A model generated the notes under the pieces. It made no database searches. It worked only from the letters and a program-made list of their open reading frames with translations, and was not told where the DNA came from. 64,000 nucleotides of DNA from Frigoribacterium sp. SL97 (GTDB lineage Bacteria > Actinomycetota > Actinomycetes > Actinomycetales > Microbacteriaceae): NCBI RefSeq assembly GCF_026625765.1, contig NZ_CP113062.1, forward strand, positions 682,001 to 746,000. The letters are read 5' to 3'. Each line of letters starts with the position of its first letter. The first letter of the stretch is position 1. Made by a program: the position numbers and the translations under genes. Positions 23,959 to 31,996 of the stretch are shown here, piece by piece.

Positions 23959-24366
23959 ATGATCGTCGTCACGCGACTCAACGACAGCAGATTCGCTGTC
24001 AACCCTGACCTCATCGAGCGCATCCACGAGACGCCCGACACGGTCCTGATCATGGTCGACGGCGCCAAGTACGTCGTGACCGAGCCGATGGCCGAGGTCA
24101 TCGAGATGATCGCCCGTTACCGGGCCCGCATCGTCTCGCTCGCCTACGACGAGCCGTCCGCCACCGCGTCGACGCCTCAGGCGCTCGGCAACCGCACCTC
24201 CACCGGTCCGCAGCTCGGCATCGTCCGAGGCTCGTCGGGTGCAGGAGGCGCGGGTCGCGTCACCGAGTTCCGTCCCGCCGTGCAGGCTCCCGCCGTCCAC
24301 GCGCCGACCGCGCCGTTCGTGCCGGCTGCGCCGGCCGCATCGGCCGACACCACGCAGGGACGCTGA
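23959..24366 (+). CDS. flbD: Flagellar FlbD-family protein
   Basis: 135 residues. The first ~65 match the small FlbD family found beside motA in Gram-positive and spirochaete flagellar clusters (MIVVTRLNDSRFAVNPDLIE, then TPDTVLIMVDGAKYVV). The remaining ~65 residues are an Ala/Pro-rich tail not found in typical FlbD, and contain an in-frame AGGAGGCGCGG copy (24243-24253) encoding AGGAGRV. Biochemical role unknown; not the Caulobacter transcription factor of the same name. First gene after the promoter. Confidence 0.85.
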   Translation: MIVVTRLNDSRFAVNPDLIERIHETPDTVLIMVDGAKYVVTEPMAEVIEMIARYRARIVSLAYDEPSATASTPQALGNRTSTGPQLGIVRGSSGAGGAGRVTEFRPAVQAPAVHAPTAPFVPAAPAASADTTQGR

Positions 24367-24368
24367 CC

Positions 24369-25214
24369 GTGGATCCCGCAACGATCATCGGCATCGTCCT
24401 CGCCCTGGGTGCCCTCTTCGGCATGATCCAGCTCGAGGGCGTCAGCATCGCCGGGCTGCTGTTGCCCGCCCCGATCATCCTCGTCTTCGGCGCCACCATC
24501 GGCGTCGGCATCGCCGGCACGACGATCAAGGACGCGATCCTCAGCTTCAAGAAGATCTCCCGCGCCTTCACCGGCAAGGTCGTCCCTCCGCAGTCGGTCA
24601 TCGACGGCGTCGTGTCGCTCGCCGAGAAGGCCCGCAGCGAGGGCCTGCTCTCGCTCGAGCAGGAGGCCGAGAAGCTCGACGACCCGTTCATGAAGGGCGC
24701 CCTGCAGAACATCGCCGACGGCACCGACGGCGAGGAGCTGCGCATCCTGCTCGAGGACGAGATGGAGTCCCGTCTCGCCGCCGACCGCACGGCCAGCAAG
24801 TTCTTCATGAGCCTCGGCGGGTACGCCCCGACGGTCGGCATCGTGGGCACGGTCGTCAGCCTCACCCACGTGCTCGAGAACCTCGCCGAGCCCGACGAGC
24901 TCGGCCACATGATCGCCGCGGCGTTCGTCGCGACCCTGTGGGGCCTGCTGACGGCGAACTTCCTCTGGCTGCCGCTCGGTGCGCGCCTCAAGAAGCTGGC
25001 CGACCTCGACGAGCTGCGCATGACGCTGCTGATGGAGGGGGTGCTGGCGGTCCAGGCCGGAAGCCAGCCGCGCCTCCTCGGCGAACGCCTCAAGGCCATG
25101 GTGCCGACGCACGCGCTCGACGGCGGCGACGGCAAGGGCGGCAAGGGTGGCAAGGGCGCCAAGGCCAAGGCCGGCGCGAAGACCGGTGGCGACGACCAGG
25201 GGCTGGCCGCATGA
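24369..25214 (+). CDS. motA: Flagellar stator protein MotA
   Basis: 281 residues, proton-channel partner of MotB. Four membrane helices with the MotA signatures GATIGVGIAGTTIKDAI, FFMSLGGYAPTVGIVGTVVS and AAAFVATLWGLLTANFLWLP. The cytoplasmic loop has the charged region that contacts FliG. The C-terminus carries an unusual Gly/Lys repeat (GKGGKGGKGAKAKAG) of ~25 residues. GTG start two bases after flbD; ATGA overlap with motB. An in-frame CCGCGCCTCCT copy lies at 25068-25078. Confidence 0.95.
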   Translation: MDPATIIGIVLALGALFGMIQLEGVSIAGLLLPAPIILVFGATIGVGIAGTTIKDAILSFKKISRAFTGKVVPPQSVIDGVVSLAEKARSEGLLSLEQEAEKLDDPFMKGALQNIADGTDGEELRILLEDEMESRLAADRTASKFFMSLGGYAPTVGIVGTVVSLTHVLENLAEPDELGHMIAAAFVATLWGLLTANFLWLPLGARLKKLADLDELRMTLLMEGVLAVQAGSQPRLLGERLKAMVPTHALDGGDGKGGKGGKGAKAKAGAKTGGDDQGLAA

Positions 25215-26245
25215 GCGGGGCACGCGGCGGTCGCAAGAAGAAGGGGCACGCCGAGGACGAGCACCCCGACGAGCGCTGGATGGCCTCGTACATGGACATG
25301 ATCACCGTGTTGATGTGCATGTTCATCGTGCTGTTCGCCATGTCGAACGTCGACCAGGACAAGTACATCGCCCTGCGCAACTCGCTCGCGACCGGCTTCG
25401 GCCAGACCGACGTGGGCAAGGTCGACACGGCCTCGGGCACCGTCGTGAACGCCGCCGACGTGACGAAAGAGGGGAAGGGCTACTCGTCGGGCGACGAGAC
25501 CGACCTGAGCAAGGCCGCCGCCTCGGGGGAGGCCCAGACCGCCGAGCAGGCCGCCGCCGCCACGGTCGCGGCCCAGGGCGAACTGGAGGACCTCACCGCC
25601 ATCAAGGCCGCGATCGCCGCGAACCTCGAGGGCTCGGGGCTCAGCGCCGACGTCGAGTTCGCCGTCGACGCCCGGGGTCTGACCGTCCGCCTGATCGGCT
25701 CCGAGACCTTCTTCGGCACGAACAGCGCCGACCTCAGCGGCACGGCCGTGAACGTCATGAACGCCATCGGGCCGGTGCTGAAGACCTCGGGTCACGACGT
25801 CTCGGTCGAGGGCCACGCCGACCAGCGCAGCTCGACCGCGCCCTTCGCGACCAACTGGGAGCTCTCCTCCGCCCGCGCCACCCAGGTGCTGCGCGACCTC
25901 GTCGAGCGGGGCGGCATGGGTGCCGACCACATCCAGTCGGTCGGCTTCGGCTCGTCGCGTCCGCTCAGCACCGGCACGACCGACGCCGACCTCGCGTCGA
26001 ACCGCCGCGTCGACATCGTCGTCCTGTCGAACCAGTCCGACACGGTGAGCGCGCTGCTGCCGCAGCTCGAGCAGGCCGCCGCCGCCGCGGGAGGCGCGGT
26101 GACCGACGGTCGCAACCCCACCGTCCAGCAGGCGGCCGACACCTCGACCACGGCCGAGTCGGGTGACGCGTCGACGACGGACGCCGCGGCCGAGACGAAG
26201 ACCGAGAAGAAGACGGAGAAGAAGGAGGAGTCCTCGGGCCACTGA
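25211..26245 (+). CDS. motB: Flagellar stator protein MotB
   Basis: 344 residues. One membrane helix with the proton-binding Asp29 (ASYMDMITVLMCMFIVLFAM), a ~110-residue linker, and a C-terminal OmpA-like peptidoglycan-binding domain (VSVEGHADQRSS, NWELSSARATQVLRDLVERG, NRRVDIVV). The tail is long, acidic/Lys-rich and disordered (KTEKKTEKKEESS). Together with MotA it forms the torque-generating unit. It overlaps motA by four bases and is the last gene before a new promoter. Confidence 0.95.
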   Translation: MSGARGGRKKKGHAEDEHPDERWMASYMDMITVLMCMFIVLFAMSNVDQDKYIALRNSLATGFGQTDVGKVDTASGTVVNAADVTKEGKGYSSGDETDLSKAAASGEAQTAEQAAAATVAAQGELEDLTAIKAAIAANLEGSGLSADVEFAVDARGLTVRLIGSETFFGTNSADLSGTAVNVMNAIGPVLKTSGHDVSVEGHADQRSSTAPFATNWELSSARATQVLRDLVERGGMGADHIQSVGFGSSRPLSTGTTDADLASNRRVDIVVLSNQSDTVSALLPQLEQAAAAAGGAVTDGRNPTVQQAADTSTTAESGDASTTDAAAETKTEKKTEKKEESSGH

Positions 26246-26335
26246 CCCCCGACGGGCCCCTCCGGCCCGGGAGCGCGACCCCGCGACGCAGCACGACGAC
26301 GGCAACCCAGTCCGGGGGGTACGACCGATCCTGGG

Positions 26336-26363
26336 CTAACGCCCAGGTGGGGCGGGCCGATAG
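26336..26363 (+). promoter_or_regulatory. Sigma-28-type promoter of the fliM block, leaderless
   Basis: CTAACGCC (26336-26343), 12-base spacer, GCCGATAG (26356-26363). The GTG of fliM begins eight bases after the -10, so the mRNA should start at or within a base or two of the start codon. No ribosome binding site exists upstream of fliM, in agreement. Confidence 0.85.
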
Positions 26364-26371
26364 CTCCGTCC

Positions 26372-27319
26372 GTGACACTCCTCGACGCCCCGACGGGCAG
26401 CAGCGCACCGACCTCGACGGTCGGCTCGTCGACGCGCCCGCAGAAGACCGTCGAGGTCTACGACTTCCGCCGACCGACGACCCTCGCCCGTGAGCACTCG
26501 CGCGTCCTCGAGCTCGCCTTCGACACCTTCGCGCGGCAGTGGGGCACCCAGCTCACCGCCAAGGTCCGGGTGCTCTCGCAGGTGACCTGCGACCAGGTGC
26601 AGATGCTCACCTACGACGAGTACGCCTCGTCCCTGCCGCCGACCACCGCCATGGTGCTCTGCACCCTCGAGGGCGTCTCGGCGAAGGCCGTCATCCAGTT
26701 CCCGTCGTCCGCCGCGCTCACCTGGGTCAGCCACATGCTCGGCGCCGTCAAGCCCGCCACGCTGCCCGAGCGCACCTTCACGCCCATCGAGCAGGCCCTC
26801 GTGCGCCGCTTGATGGACGACGCCCTCGACGACCTCCGCTACTCGTTCGGCACCATGCTCGCCGACCCGATCAGCGTCGGCGGGTTCCAGTACAACTCGC
26901 AGTTCGCCCAGGCCGCCCAGAAGTCCGACCTGATGATCGTCGCCTCGTTCGAGATCCGCGTCGGCGAGCGCGTCGCGCCCGGCACGGTCGCGATCCCCGC
27001 CGACGTCCTGCTGTCGCAGCTCGGCGAGTCCAACCCGACGATCGACGCCGCCGACGCCCGCGACCTGCTCGGCGCCCAGCTGGCCTCGGTGCCGGTCGGC
27101 GTCTCGCTGACCTTCGCCCCCGCCGCGGTGCTGCCGAGCGTCGTGCTCGGGCTGGCCGTCGGCGACCTGCTGCCGCTTCCCCACCCGCAGCACCGCCCGC
27201 TCGAGATCAGCGTCGACGGCCAGCCCGTCGGCCGTGCCGCCGTCGGAGCCGCCGGCTCCCGCCTGGCCGGCATCGTCGTCTCCACCTCCCTGACCGGCAC
27301 CGAAGAAGGAACCTCATGA
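26372..27319 (+). CDS. fliM: Flagellar motor switch protein FliM
   Basis: 315 residues, C-ring protein between FliG and FliN. The central CheC-like domain and the C-terminal SpoA-like domain (PLEISVDGQPVGRAAVG) are present; YDFRRPTTLAREHSRVLEL matches the FliM start of the middle domain. The conserved N-terminal CheY-binding peptide (LSQxEIDALL type) is missing; instead there are ~25 Ser/Thr-rich residues. Start codon is GTG with no ribosome binding site, consistent with the promoter placed eight bases upstream. ATGA overlap with fliN. Confidence 0.92.
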   Translation: MTLLDAPTGSSAPTSTVGSSTRPQKTVEVYDFRRPTTLAREHSRVLELAFDTFARQWGTQLTAKVRVLSQVTCDQVQMLTYDEYASSLPPTTAMVLCTLEGVSAKAVIQFPSSAALTWVSHMLGAVKPATLPERTFTPIEQALVRRLMDDALDDLRYSFGTMLADPISVGGFQYNSQFAQAAQKSDLMIVASFEIRVGERVAPGTVAIPADVLLSQLGESNPTIDAADARDLLGAQLASVPVGVSLTFAPAAVLPSVVLGLAVGDLLPLPHPQHRPLEISVDGQPVGRAAVGAAGSRLAGIVVSTSLTGTEEGTS

Positions 27320-28041
27320 CCGGCACGACCATCACCCTGCACACCGCGGCGGTCGAGGCGCTGGTCGCCCAGCTGCCGACGCCCACGCCCCTGCGTGCCG
27401 TGGCCGTCGACCCGGCCTCCGCGCACGGCCTCCGCCTCGCGGGTCCGTCCGTCGTGGTCACGTCGTTCGTCGGGTCGGTCTCGGCCGACACCGCGGTCCT
27501 GCTGGCCGACATGGACCAGCTCGCCGCCGCGGCGGGCACCGACAACCCGATGGTCTCGGTCTCGGACGTCCTGCGTCCCGCGCTCGAGGCCGCGACGGGC
27601 GTGCTCGGCACCGGCGTGCTCGGCGAGAGCCGTCGCGAGTCGGCCGACGCGCTCCTGACCGACCCCGAGACGGTCGTCTTCGAGCTGACGGCCGCGGGTC
27701 AGCCCGCCGGCTGGTTCGCCCTGCGCCTCCGCGAGACCGGCACGATCGGCGGCTCGTCGCCCGTGGCGCCGACCGTGGGCGCGGTGTCGACCGGCAACCT
27801 CGGTCGCATCAACAACGTCGAGATGGCCCTGACGGTCGAGATCGGCCGCACCCGCATGTCGGTCCGCGACGTCCTGGGCCTCGAGCCCGGTGCCGTCATC
27901 GAACTCGACCGCTCGGCCGGCGCCCCCGCGGACGTGCTGCTCAACGGTCGCCTGATCGCGCACGGCGAGGTCGTCGTCGTCGACCAGGACTACGCCGTCC
28001 GCATCACCAAGATCCTCGACGTCGCCGACGGCATCGCCTGA
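27316..28041 (+). CDS. fliN: Flagellar motor switch protein FliN
   Basis: 241 residues. The last ~85 are the SpoA/FliN domain (NVEMALTVEIGRTRMSVRDV, LEPGAVIELDRSAGAPADVL, NGRLIAHGEVVVVDQDYAVR). It is much longer than the ~100-residue minimal FliN; the N-terminal ~145 residues form a separate CheC-like domain, as in the FliY type, but without a visible phosphatase motif. Part of the C-ring. Overlaps fliM and is two bases from fliO. Confidence 0.92.
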   Translation: MTGTTITLHTAAVEALVAQLPTPTPLRAVAVDPASAHGLRLAGPSVVVTSFVGSVSADTAVLLADMDQLAAAAGTDNPMVSVSDVLRPALEAATGVLGTGVLGESRRESADALLTDPETVVFELTAAGQPAGWFALRLRETGTIGGSSPVAPTVGAVSTGNLGRINNVEMALTVEIGRTRMSVRDVLGLEPGAVIELDRSAGAPADVLLNGRLIAHGEVVVVDQDYAVRITKILDVADGIA

Positions 28042-28043
28042 TC

Positions 28044-28640
28044 GTGGACACCGTCGTCGTCGGCCTGCGGGTCGTCCTCTCGTTGGGCGTCGTCCTCGCC
28101 CTGCTCTGGGTGCTGCAGAAGCGCCTGGTGAAGGGCGGTCGTGCGGGCTCCCGCGCCACGTCGCAGGTCTCGGTCGTCGCCCGTCAGGGCGTCGGCGCGA
28201 AGGCCAGCGTCGTGGTGGTCGACGTCGAGGGCGAGCGTCTCGTGCTCGGCGTGACCGAGTCGTCCGTGACCGTCCTCGCGGCCGCCGACCGTCCCGTCGA
28301 CGCCGGCGCCCTGACGCTGGTCCCCGAGCCCGAGGAGTCCGCGACCGAGTCCGTCACGCAGGAGGCGCGGGTCACGTCGATCGCCCCCGTCGCGTTCGCG
28401 TCCGTCCTCTCCGCCGAGGGCGCCGCGGCCCGCGACGAGCTGCCCGCCCGCCCGGCCGACGCGACCCCCGTCGAGTTGCTGCGCCCCCGCGGCGCCGCCC
28501 GCCGTGCCGCCGTCTCGCGTCCTCGTGACCTCGACGCCCGTCGTCGCGGTCGCACCGCCAAGTCGATCGAGGGCTCGATCCTCGCACCCGACACCTGGCG
28601 TCAGGCGGCCGCGGCCCTGCGCAGCGGACGAGCCGGATGA
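28044..28640 (+). CDS. fliO: Flagellar export component FliO
   Basis: 198 residues. One N-terminal membrane helix (VVLSLGVVLALLWVLQKRL), then a small beta domain (VVARQGVGAKASVVVVDVEG, LVLGVTESSVTVL) typical of FliO, which helps assemble the FliP-FliR gate. The C-terminal ~100 residues are disordered and Arg/Ala-rich and contain an in-frame AGGAGGCGCGG copy (28360-28370; QEARV). GTG start; overlaps fliP by four bases. Confidence 0.85.
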   Translation: MDTVVVGLRVVLSLGVVLALLWVLQKRLVKGGRAGSRATSQVSVVARQGVGAKASVVVVDVEGERLVLGVTESSVTVLAAADRPVDAGALTLVPEPEESATESVTQEARVTSIAPVAFASVLSAEGAAARDELPARPADATPVELLRPRGAARRAAVSRPRDLDARRRGRTAKSIEGSILAPDTWRQAAAALRSGRAG

Positions 28641-29674
28641 CCGGCCGCCGGTCGTCCGCGTCCCCGACCCGCCCCTCCTTCGCGTCCGCCCTGCGTCGCC
28701 TCGCCCGCCCGACGCTGCGGGACGGCCTGCACGGGGCCCCCCTCGGCCGCTCCCTGGTGGCCGCACCCGTGCGCTTCGCCGACACGCGCTTCGCCCGGGC
28801 CGTCGTCGTCACGCTGCTCGCGCTCGTCGTGGCGTCCGCCCTCGTCATGCTGATCGGTCAGCAGGCGAACGCGGCCCCCGTCTCGCCGACGGCCCCCACC
28901 GCTCCCACCGCCCCGGCCACGGACGGCACCGACGCCACCACCGGCACGACCCCCACCGACTTCACCGACACCGACCAGACCACGTCGGACGGCACCGGCT
29001 CGGGCGGCCTGAACATCGACATCAACGGCCCCGACGGTGCGCCCAGCCAGGCCGTCGTCACCCTGATCGGCATCACGCTGCTGAGCGTGGCGCCCGCGCT
29101 GCTGCTGATGATGACGTCGTTCACCAAGATCTTCGTGGTGCTCGCGATGACGCGGAACGCGCTCGCGCTGCCGTCGATCCCGCCGAACCAGGTGCTCGCA
29201 GGGCTGGCCCTGTTCCTGAGCCTGTTCATCATGGCTCCGATCCTGACCCACATCAACACGGACGCCGTGCAGCCCTACCTCGACGGCCGCCTCGACCTGC
29301 AGGGCGCGATCGACGCCGGCATCGCGCCGTTGCGGGAGTTCATGCTCGCCCACACCCGCGAAGAGGACCTCGCGCTGATGACCCGGTCGGCGAACCAGCC
29401 GAACCCCGACAGCCAGGCCGACGTGCCCATGCTGACGCTCATCCCGTCCTTCATGATCAGCGAGCTGCGCGCCGCGTTCATCATCGGCTTCGTGATCTTC
29501 ATCCCCTTCCTCGTCATCGACCTCGTCGTCAGCGCCGCGCTCATGTCGATGGGCATGATGATGCTGCCGCCGGTGATGATCTCGCTGCCGTTCAAGATCC
29601 TGCTGTTCGTCCTCGTCGACGGCTGGGGCCTCATCATCAAGAGCCTCATCGAGAGTTACCAGGTGGGTGCCTGA
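28637..29674 (+). CDS. fliP: Flagellar export gate protein FliP
   Basis: 345 residues. The core after residue ~125 is canonical FliP: SVAPALLLMMTSFTKIFVVL, PPNQVLAGLALFLSLFIMAP, LIPSFMISELRAAFIIGFVI and VLVDGWGLIIKSL. It is longer than usual (~250) because of a ~50-residue basic N-terminus before the signal sequence (VVTLLALVVASALVML ending in NAA) and a ~60-residue Thr/Pro/Asp-rich stretch. FliP pentamers form the export channel with FliQ and FliR. One-base overlap with fliQ. Confidence 0.95.
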   Translation: MTGRRSSASPTRPSFASALRRLARPTLRDGLHGAPLGRSLVAAPVRFADTRFARAVVVTLLALVVASALVMLIGQQANAAPVSPTAPTAPTAPATDGTDATTGTTPTDFTDTDQTTSDGTGSGGLNIDINGPDGAPSQAVVTLIGITLLSVAPALLLMMTSFTKIFVVLAMTRNALALPSIPPNQVLAGLALFLSLFIMAPILTHINTDAVQPYLDGRLDLQGAIDAGIAPLREFMLAHTREEDLALMTRSANQPNPDSQADVPMLTLIPSFMISELRAAFIIGFVIFIPFLVIDLVVSAALMSMGMMMLPPVMISLPFKILLFVLVDGWGLIIKSLIESYQVGA

Positions 29675-29949
29675 TGGATTCCAACGCCGTCCTCGACCTC
29701 TCGATGCAGGCCCTGATCATCACGGGCAAGCTCGCCGCACCCGTGCTGATCACCTCGCTCGTCGTCGGTTTCGCGATCTCGCTGCTGCAGTCGATCACGC
29801 AGATCCAGGAGGTCACCCTCTCGTTCGTGCCGAAGGCCGTCGCCGTCGGCATCGCGCTCATCGTCACCGGCCACTGGATGATCAGCGAGATGGTGTCGTT
29901 CACGACCATGGTGTTCGACCGCATCCCCCAGCTGCTCAGCGGCGGGTAG
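29674..29949 (+). CDS. fliQ: Flagellar export gate protein FliQ
   Basis: 91 residues, two membrane helices. The family motif AISLLQSITQIQEVTLSFVPK is intact and length is exactly typical. Overlaps the fliP stop by one base and precedes fliR by nine bases. Confidence 0.96.
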   Translation: MDSNAVLDLSMQALIITGKLAAPVLITSLVVGFAISLLQSITQIQEVTLSFVPKAVAVGIALIVTGHWMISEMVSFTTMVFDRIPQLLSGG

Positions 29950-29958
29950 GGACGCACC

Positions 29959-30711
29959 GTGTCGTTCGACCTCAGCTGGCTCGAGGCCACCCTCCTCGCC
30001 GCCGTGCGCATGACCGCGTTCCTCGTGATCGCGCCTCCGTTCTCGTACCGGGCCTTCCCGGCGAGGGTGAAGGCCATGCTCGGCATCGGGCTCGCGCTCG
30101 CCGTCGCGCCCCGCGTCGCCCCCGGCTACGTGTCCCTCGAGACGGGACCGTTCGTCATGGCCCTCGTGCTCGAGCTCGTCGTCGGCGCCGTGCTGGGCTT
30201 CCTGGTGTTCGTCGCCTTCGCCGCGGTGCAGGCGGCCGGCAGCCTGATCGACCTCTTCGGCGGCTTCACGCTCGCCCAGGCGTTCGACCCGCAGTCGATG
30301 GTCAACGGCGCGCAGTTCACCCGGTTGTTCCAGATGACCGCGCTCGCCCTGATGTTCGCGACCGGGGGGTACCAGCTGATCATCGGCGGCCTCACGCGGT
30401 CGTTCGACGCCGTGCCGCTCGGGCTCGGCATGGACCTCTCCCGTCCGGTCGAGCTGCTGACGACCGGCGTCAGCCAGCTCTTCCTCTCGACCATCCAGAT
30501 CGCCGGGCCGCTCTGCGTCGTGCTGTTCCTCGCCGACGTCGGCCTCGGGCTGCTCTCCCGCGTCGCGCCGGCCCTCAACGCCTACGCGATGGGCTTCCCG
30601 CTCAAGATCCTCATGACGGTCATGCTGGCCGGCGGCGTCTTCCTCGCCCTGCCCGGCGTCGTGGCCTCGTTGACCGGCGACGCCGCCGACATGCTGCTGG
30701 GGGTGGGCTGA
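29959..30711 (+). CDS. fliR: Flagellar export gate protein FliR
   Basis: 250 residues, about six helices. Conserved parts include PPFSYRAFPARVKAMLGIGL, AAVQAAGSLIDLFGGFTLAQ and LLSRVAPALNAYAMGFPLKI. GTG start with weak upstream pairing. Next gene starts two bases after the stop. Confidence 0.95.
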   Translation: MSFDLSWLEATLLAAVRMTAFLVIAPPFSYRAFPARVKAMLGIGLALAVAPRVAPGYVSLETGPFVMALVLELVVGAVLGFLVFVAFAAVQAAGSLIDLFGGFTLAQAFDPQSMVNGAQFTRLFQMTALALMFATGGYQLIIGGLTRSFDAVPLGLGMDLSRPVELLTTGVSQLFLSTIQIAGPLCVVLFLADVGLGLLSRVAPALNAYAMGFPLKILMTVMLAGGVFLALPGVVASLTGDAADMLLGVG

Positions 30712-30712
30712 C

Positions 30713-31996
30713 ATGGCGGACGACTCCGGCGAGCGCTCCGAGGCCGCGACCGAGAAGCGGATGAAAGAGGTCCACTCGAAGGGCCAGCTGTCCCGGTCGC
30801 AGGACCTCAGTGCCTGGGTGGGCGTCGGCGCCGCCGCCGTGATGATCCCCTCGACCATCGAGCGCGCCTCCTCGGCGGGCGTCGACCAGATGTTCTCGAT
30901 CCGCCAGGCCATCACGCACCCCGACTCGGCGACCGTGGTCACCGAGCTGATGCAGGGCGCGGGTTCGATGGGGGCCACGATCGGGCCCATGCTGGCCGTC
31001 GTCGGCGTGGCCGTCCTCGCGACCGCGATCGTGCAGGGCGGCGTGCACATCAAGCGCATGACCGGCAACTACGAGCAGTTCAACCTGCTCAACGGCCTCA
31101 AGAACACCTTCGGCACGCAGGCGCTCTGGAACGGCGCGAAGGCGTTGATCAAGACGACCGTCGTGGGCCTCGTGCTCTGGTTCGCGATCCAGGGTCTGAT
31201 GCCCGTGCTCATGAGCGGCGGCGGCCTCAGCGTCTCCGCCGTGCTCGAGGAGGCCAAGGCCGGCACCGGCATCCTGATCAGGGCCGCGATCGCGGCCGGC
31301 CTGCTGCTCGCATTCGCCGACGTCTTCGTCGTCATGCGCCGCAACCGCAAGAAGACCCGCATGACCAAGAAAGAGGTCAAGGACGAGAACAAGTCGAGCG
31401 ACGGCGACCCCCTGGTCAAGTCGCAGCGGCGTTCCCGTCAGCTCGCGATGAGCCGCAACCGCATGATCGGGGCCATCGCCGACGCCGACGTCGTCATGGT
31501 GAACCCGACCGACTACGCCGTGGCGGTCAAGTACGAACCCGGCAAGTCGGCTCCGCGCGTCGTCGCGAAGGGCGCCGGCACGGTCGCCGCCCGCATCCGC
31601 GAGCAGGCCACCGCCGACGGCGTCCCGCTCGTCGTCGACGTCCCGCTGACCCGAGCCCTCCACGCCGCCTGCGGCCTGGGCGAGGAGATCCCCGTCGACC
31701 TCTACACGCCGGTCGCCCGGGTGCTCACCTTCGTCATGGCGCTCAAGGCCCGCGGCACGCTGAAGGGGACGCACACGCCGCCCCGCGTCACCACGGCCGA
31801 CGAGGTGGCCGGCGTCCTGGCTCCCGAGTCGCTCGAGGCCGACGCCGTGCCCCGCCGCCTCCGCATCGCCCGCGAGGCCGCGACCGGCGCGACCGGCGCG
31901 ACGGGCACGACCGGCGCGACCTCCGCACCGTCCCGCACCGCGCCTCCTGCGCTCTCCCGCTCCGTCCGCCCCGCCACCCCTGGAGGCACCCGATGA
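30713..31996 (+). CDS. flhB: Flagellar export switch protein FlhB (NPTD variant)
   Basis: 427 residues. N-terminal SGERSEAATEKRMKEVHSKG, four helices, and a C-terminal cytoplasmic domain. The autocleavage site normally NPTH reads NPTD at residues 264-267 (NPTDYAVAVKYEPG); Asn and Pro, between which cleavage occurs, are kept. The C-terminus has an extra ~85-residue disordered tail with a Gly-Ala-Thr repeat and a CCGCGCCTCCT copy (31938-31948). FlhB switches export from hook to filament substrates. Overlaps flhA by four bases. Confidence 0.95.
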   Translation: MADDSGERSEAATEKRMKEVHSKGQLSRSQDLSAWVGVGAAAVMIPSTIERASSAGVDQMFSIRQAITHPDSATVVTELMQGAGSMGATIGPMLAVVGVAVLATAIVQGGVHIKRMTGNYEQFNLLNGLKNTFGTQALWNGAKALIKTTVVGLVLWFAIQGLMPVLMSGGGLSVSAVLEEAKAGTGILIRAAIAAGLLLAFADVFVVMRRNRKKTRMTKKEVKDENKSSDGDPLVKSQRRSRQLAMSRNRMIGAIADADVVMVNPTDYAVAVKYEPGKSAPRVVAKGAGTVAARIREQATADGVPLVVDVPLTRALHAACGLGEEIPVDLYTPVARVLTFVMALKARGTLKGTHTPPRVTTADEVAGVLAPESLEADAVPRRLRIAREAATGATGATGTTGATSAPSRTAPPALSRSVRPATPGGTR

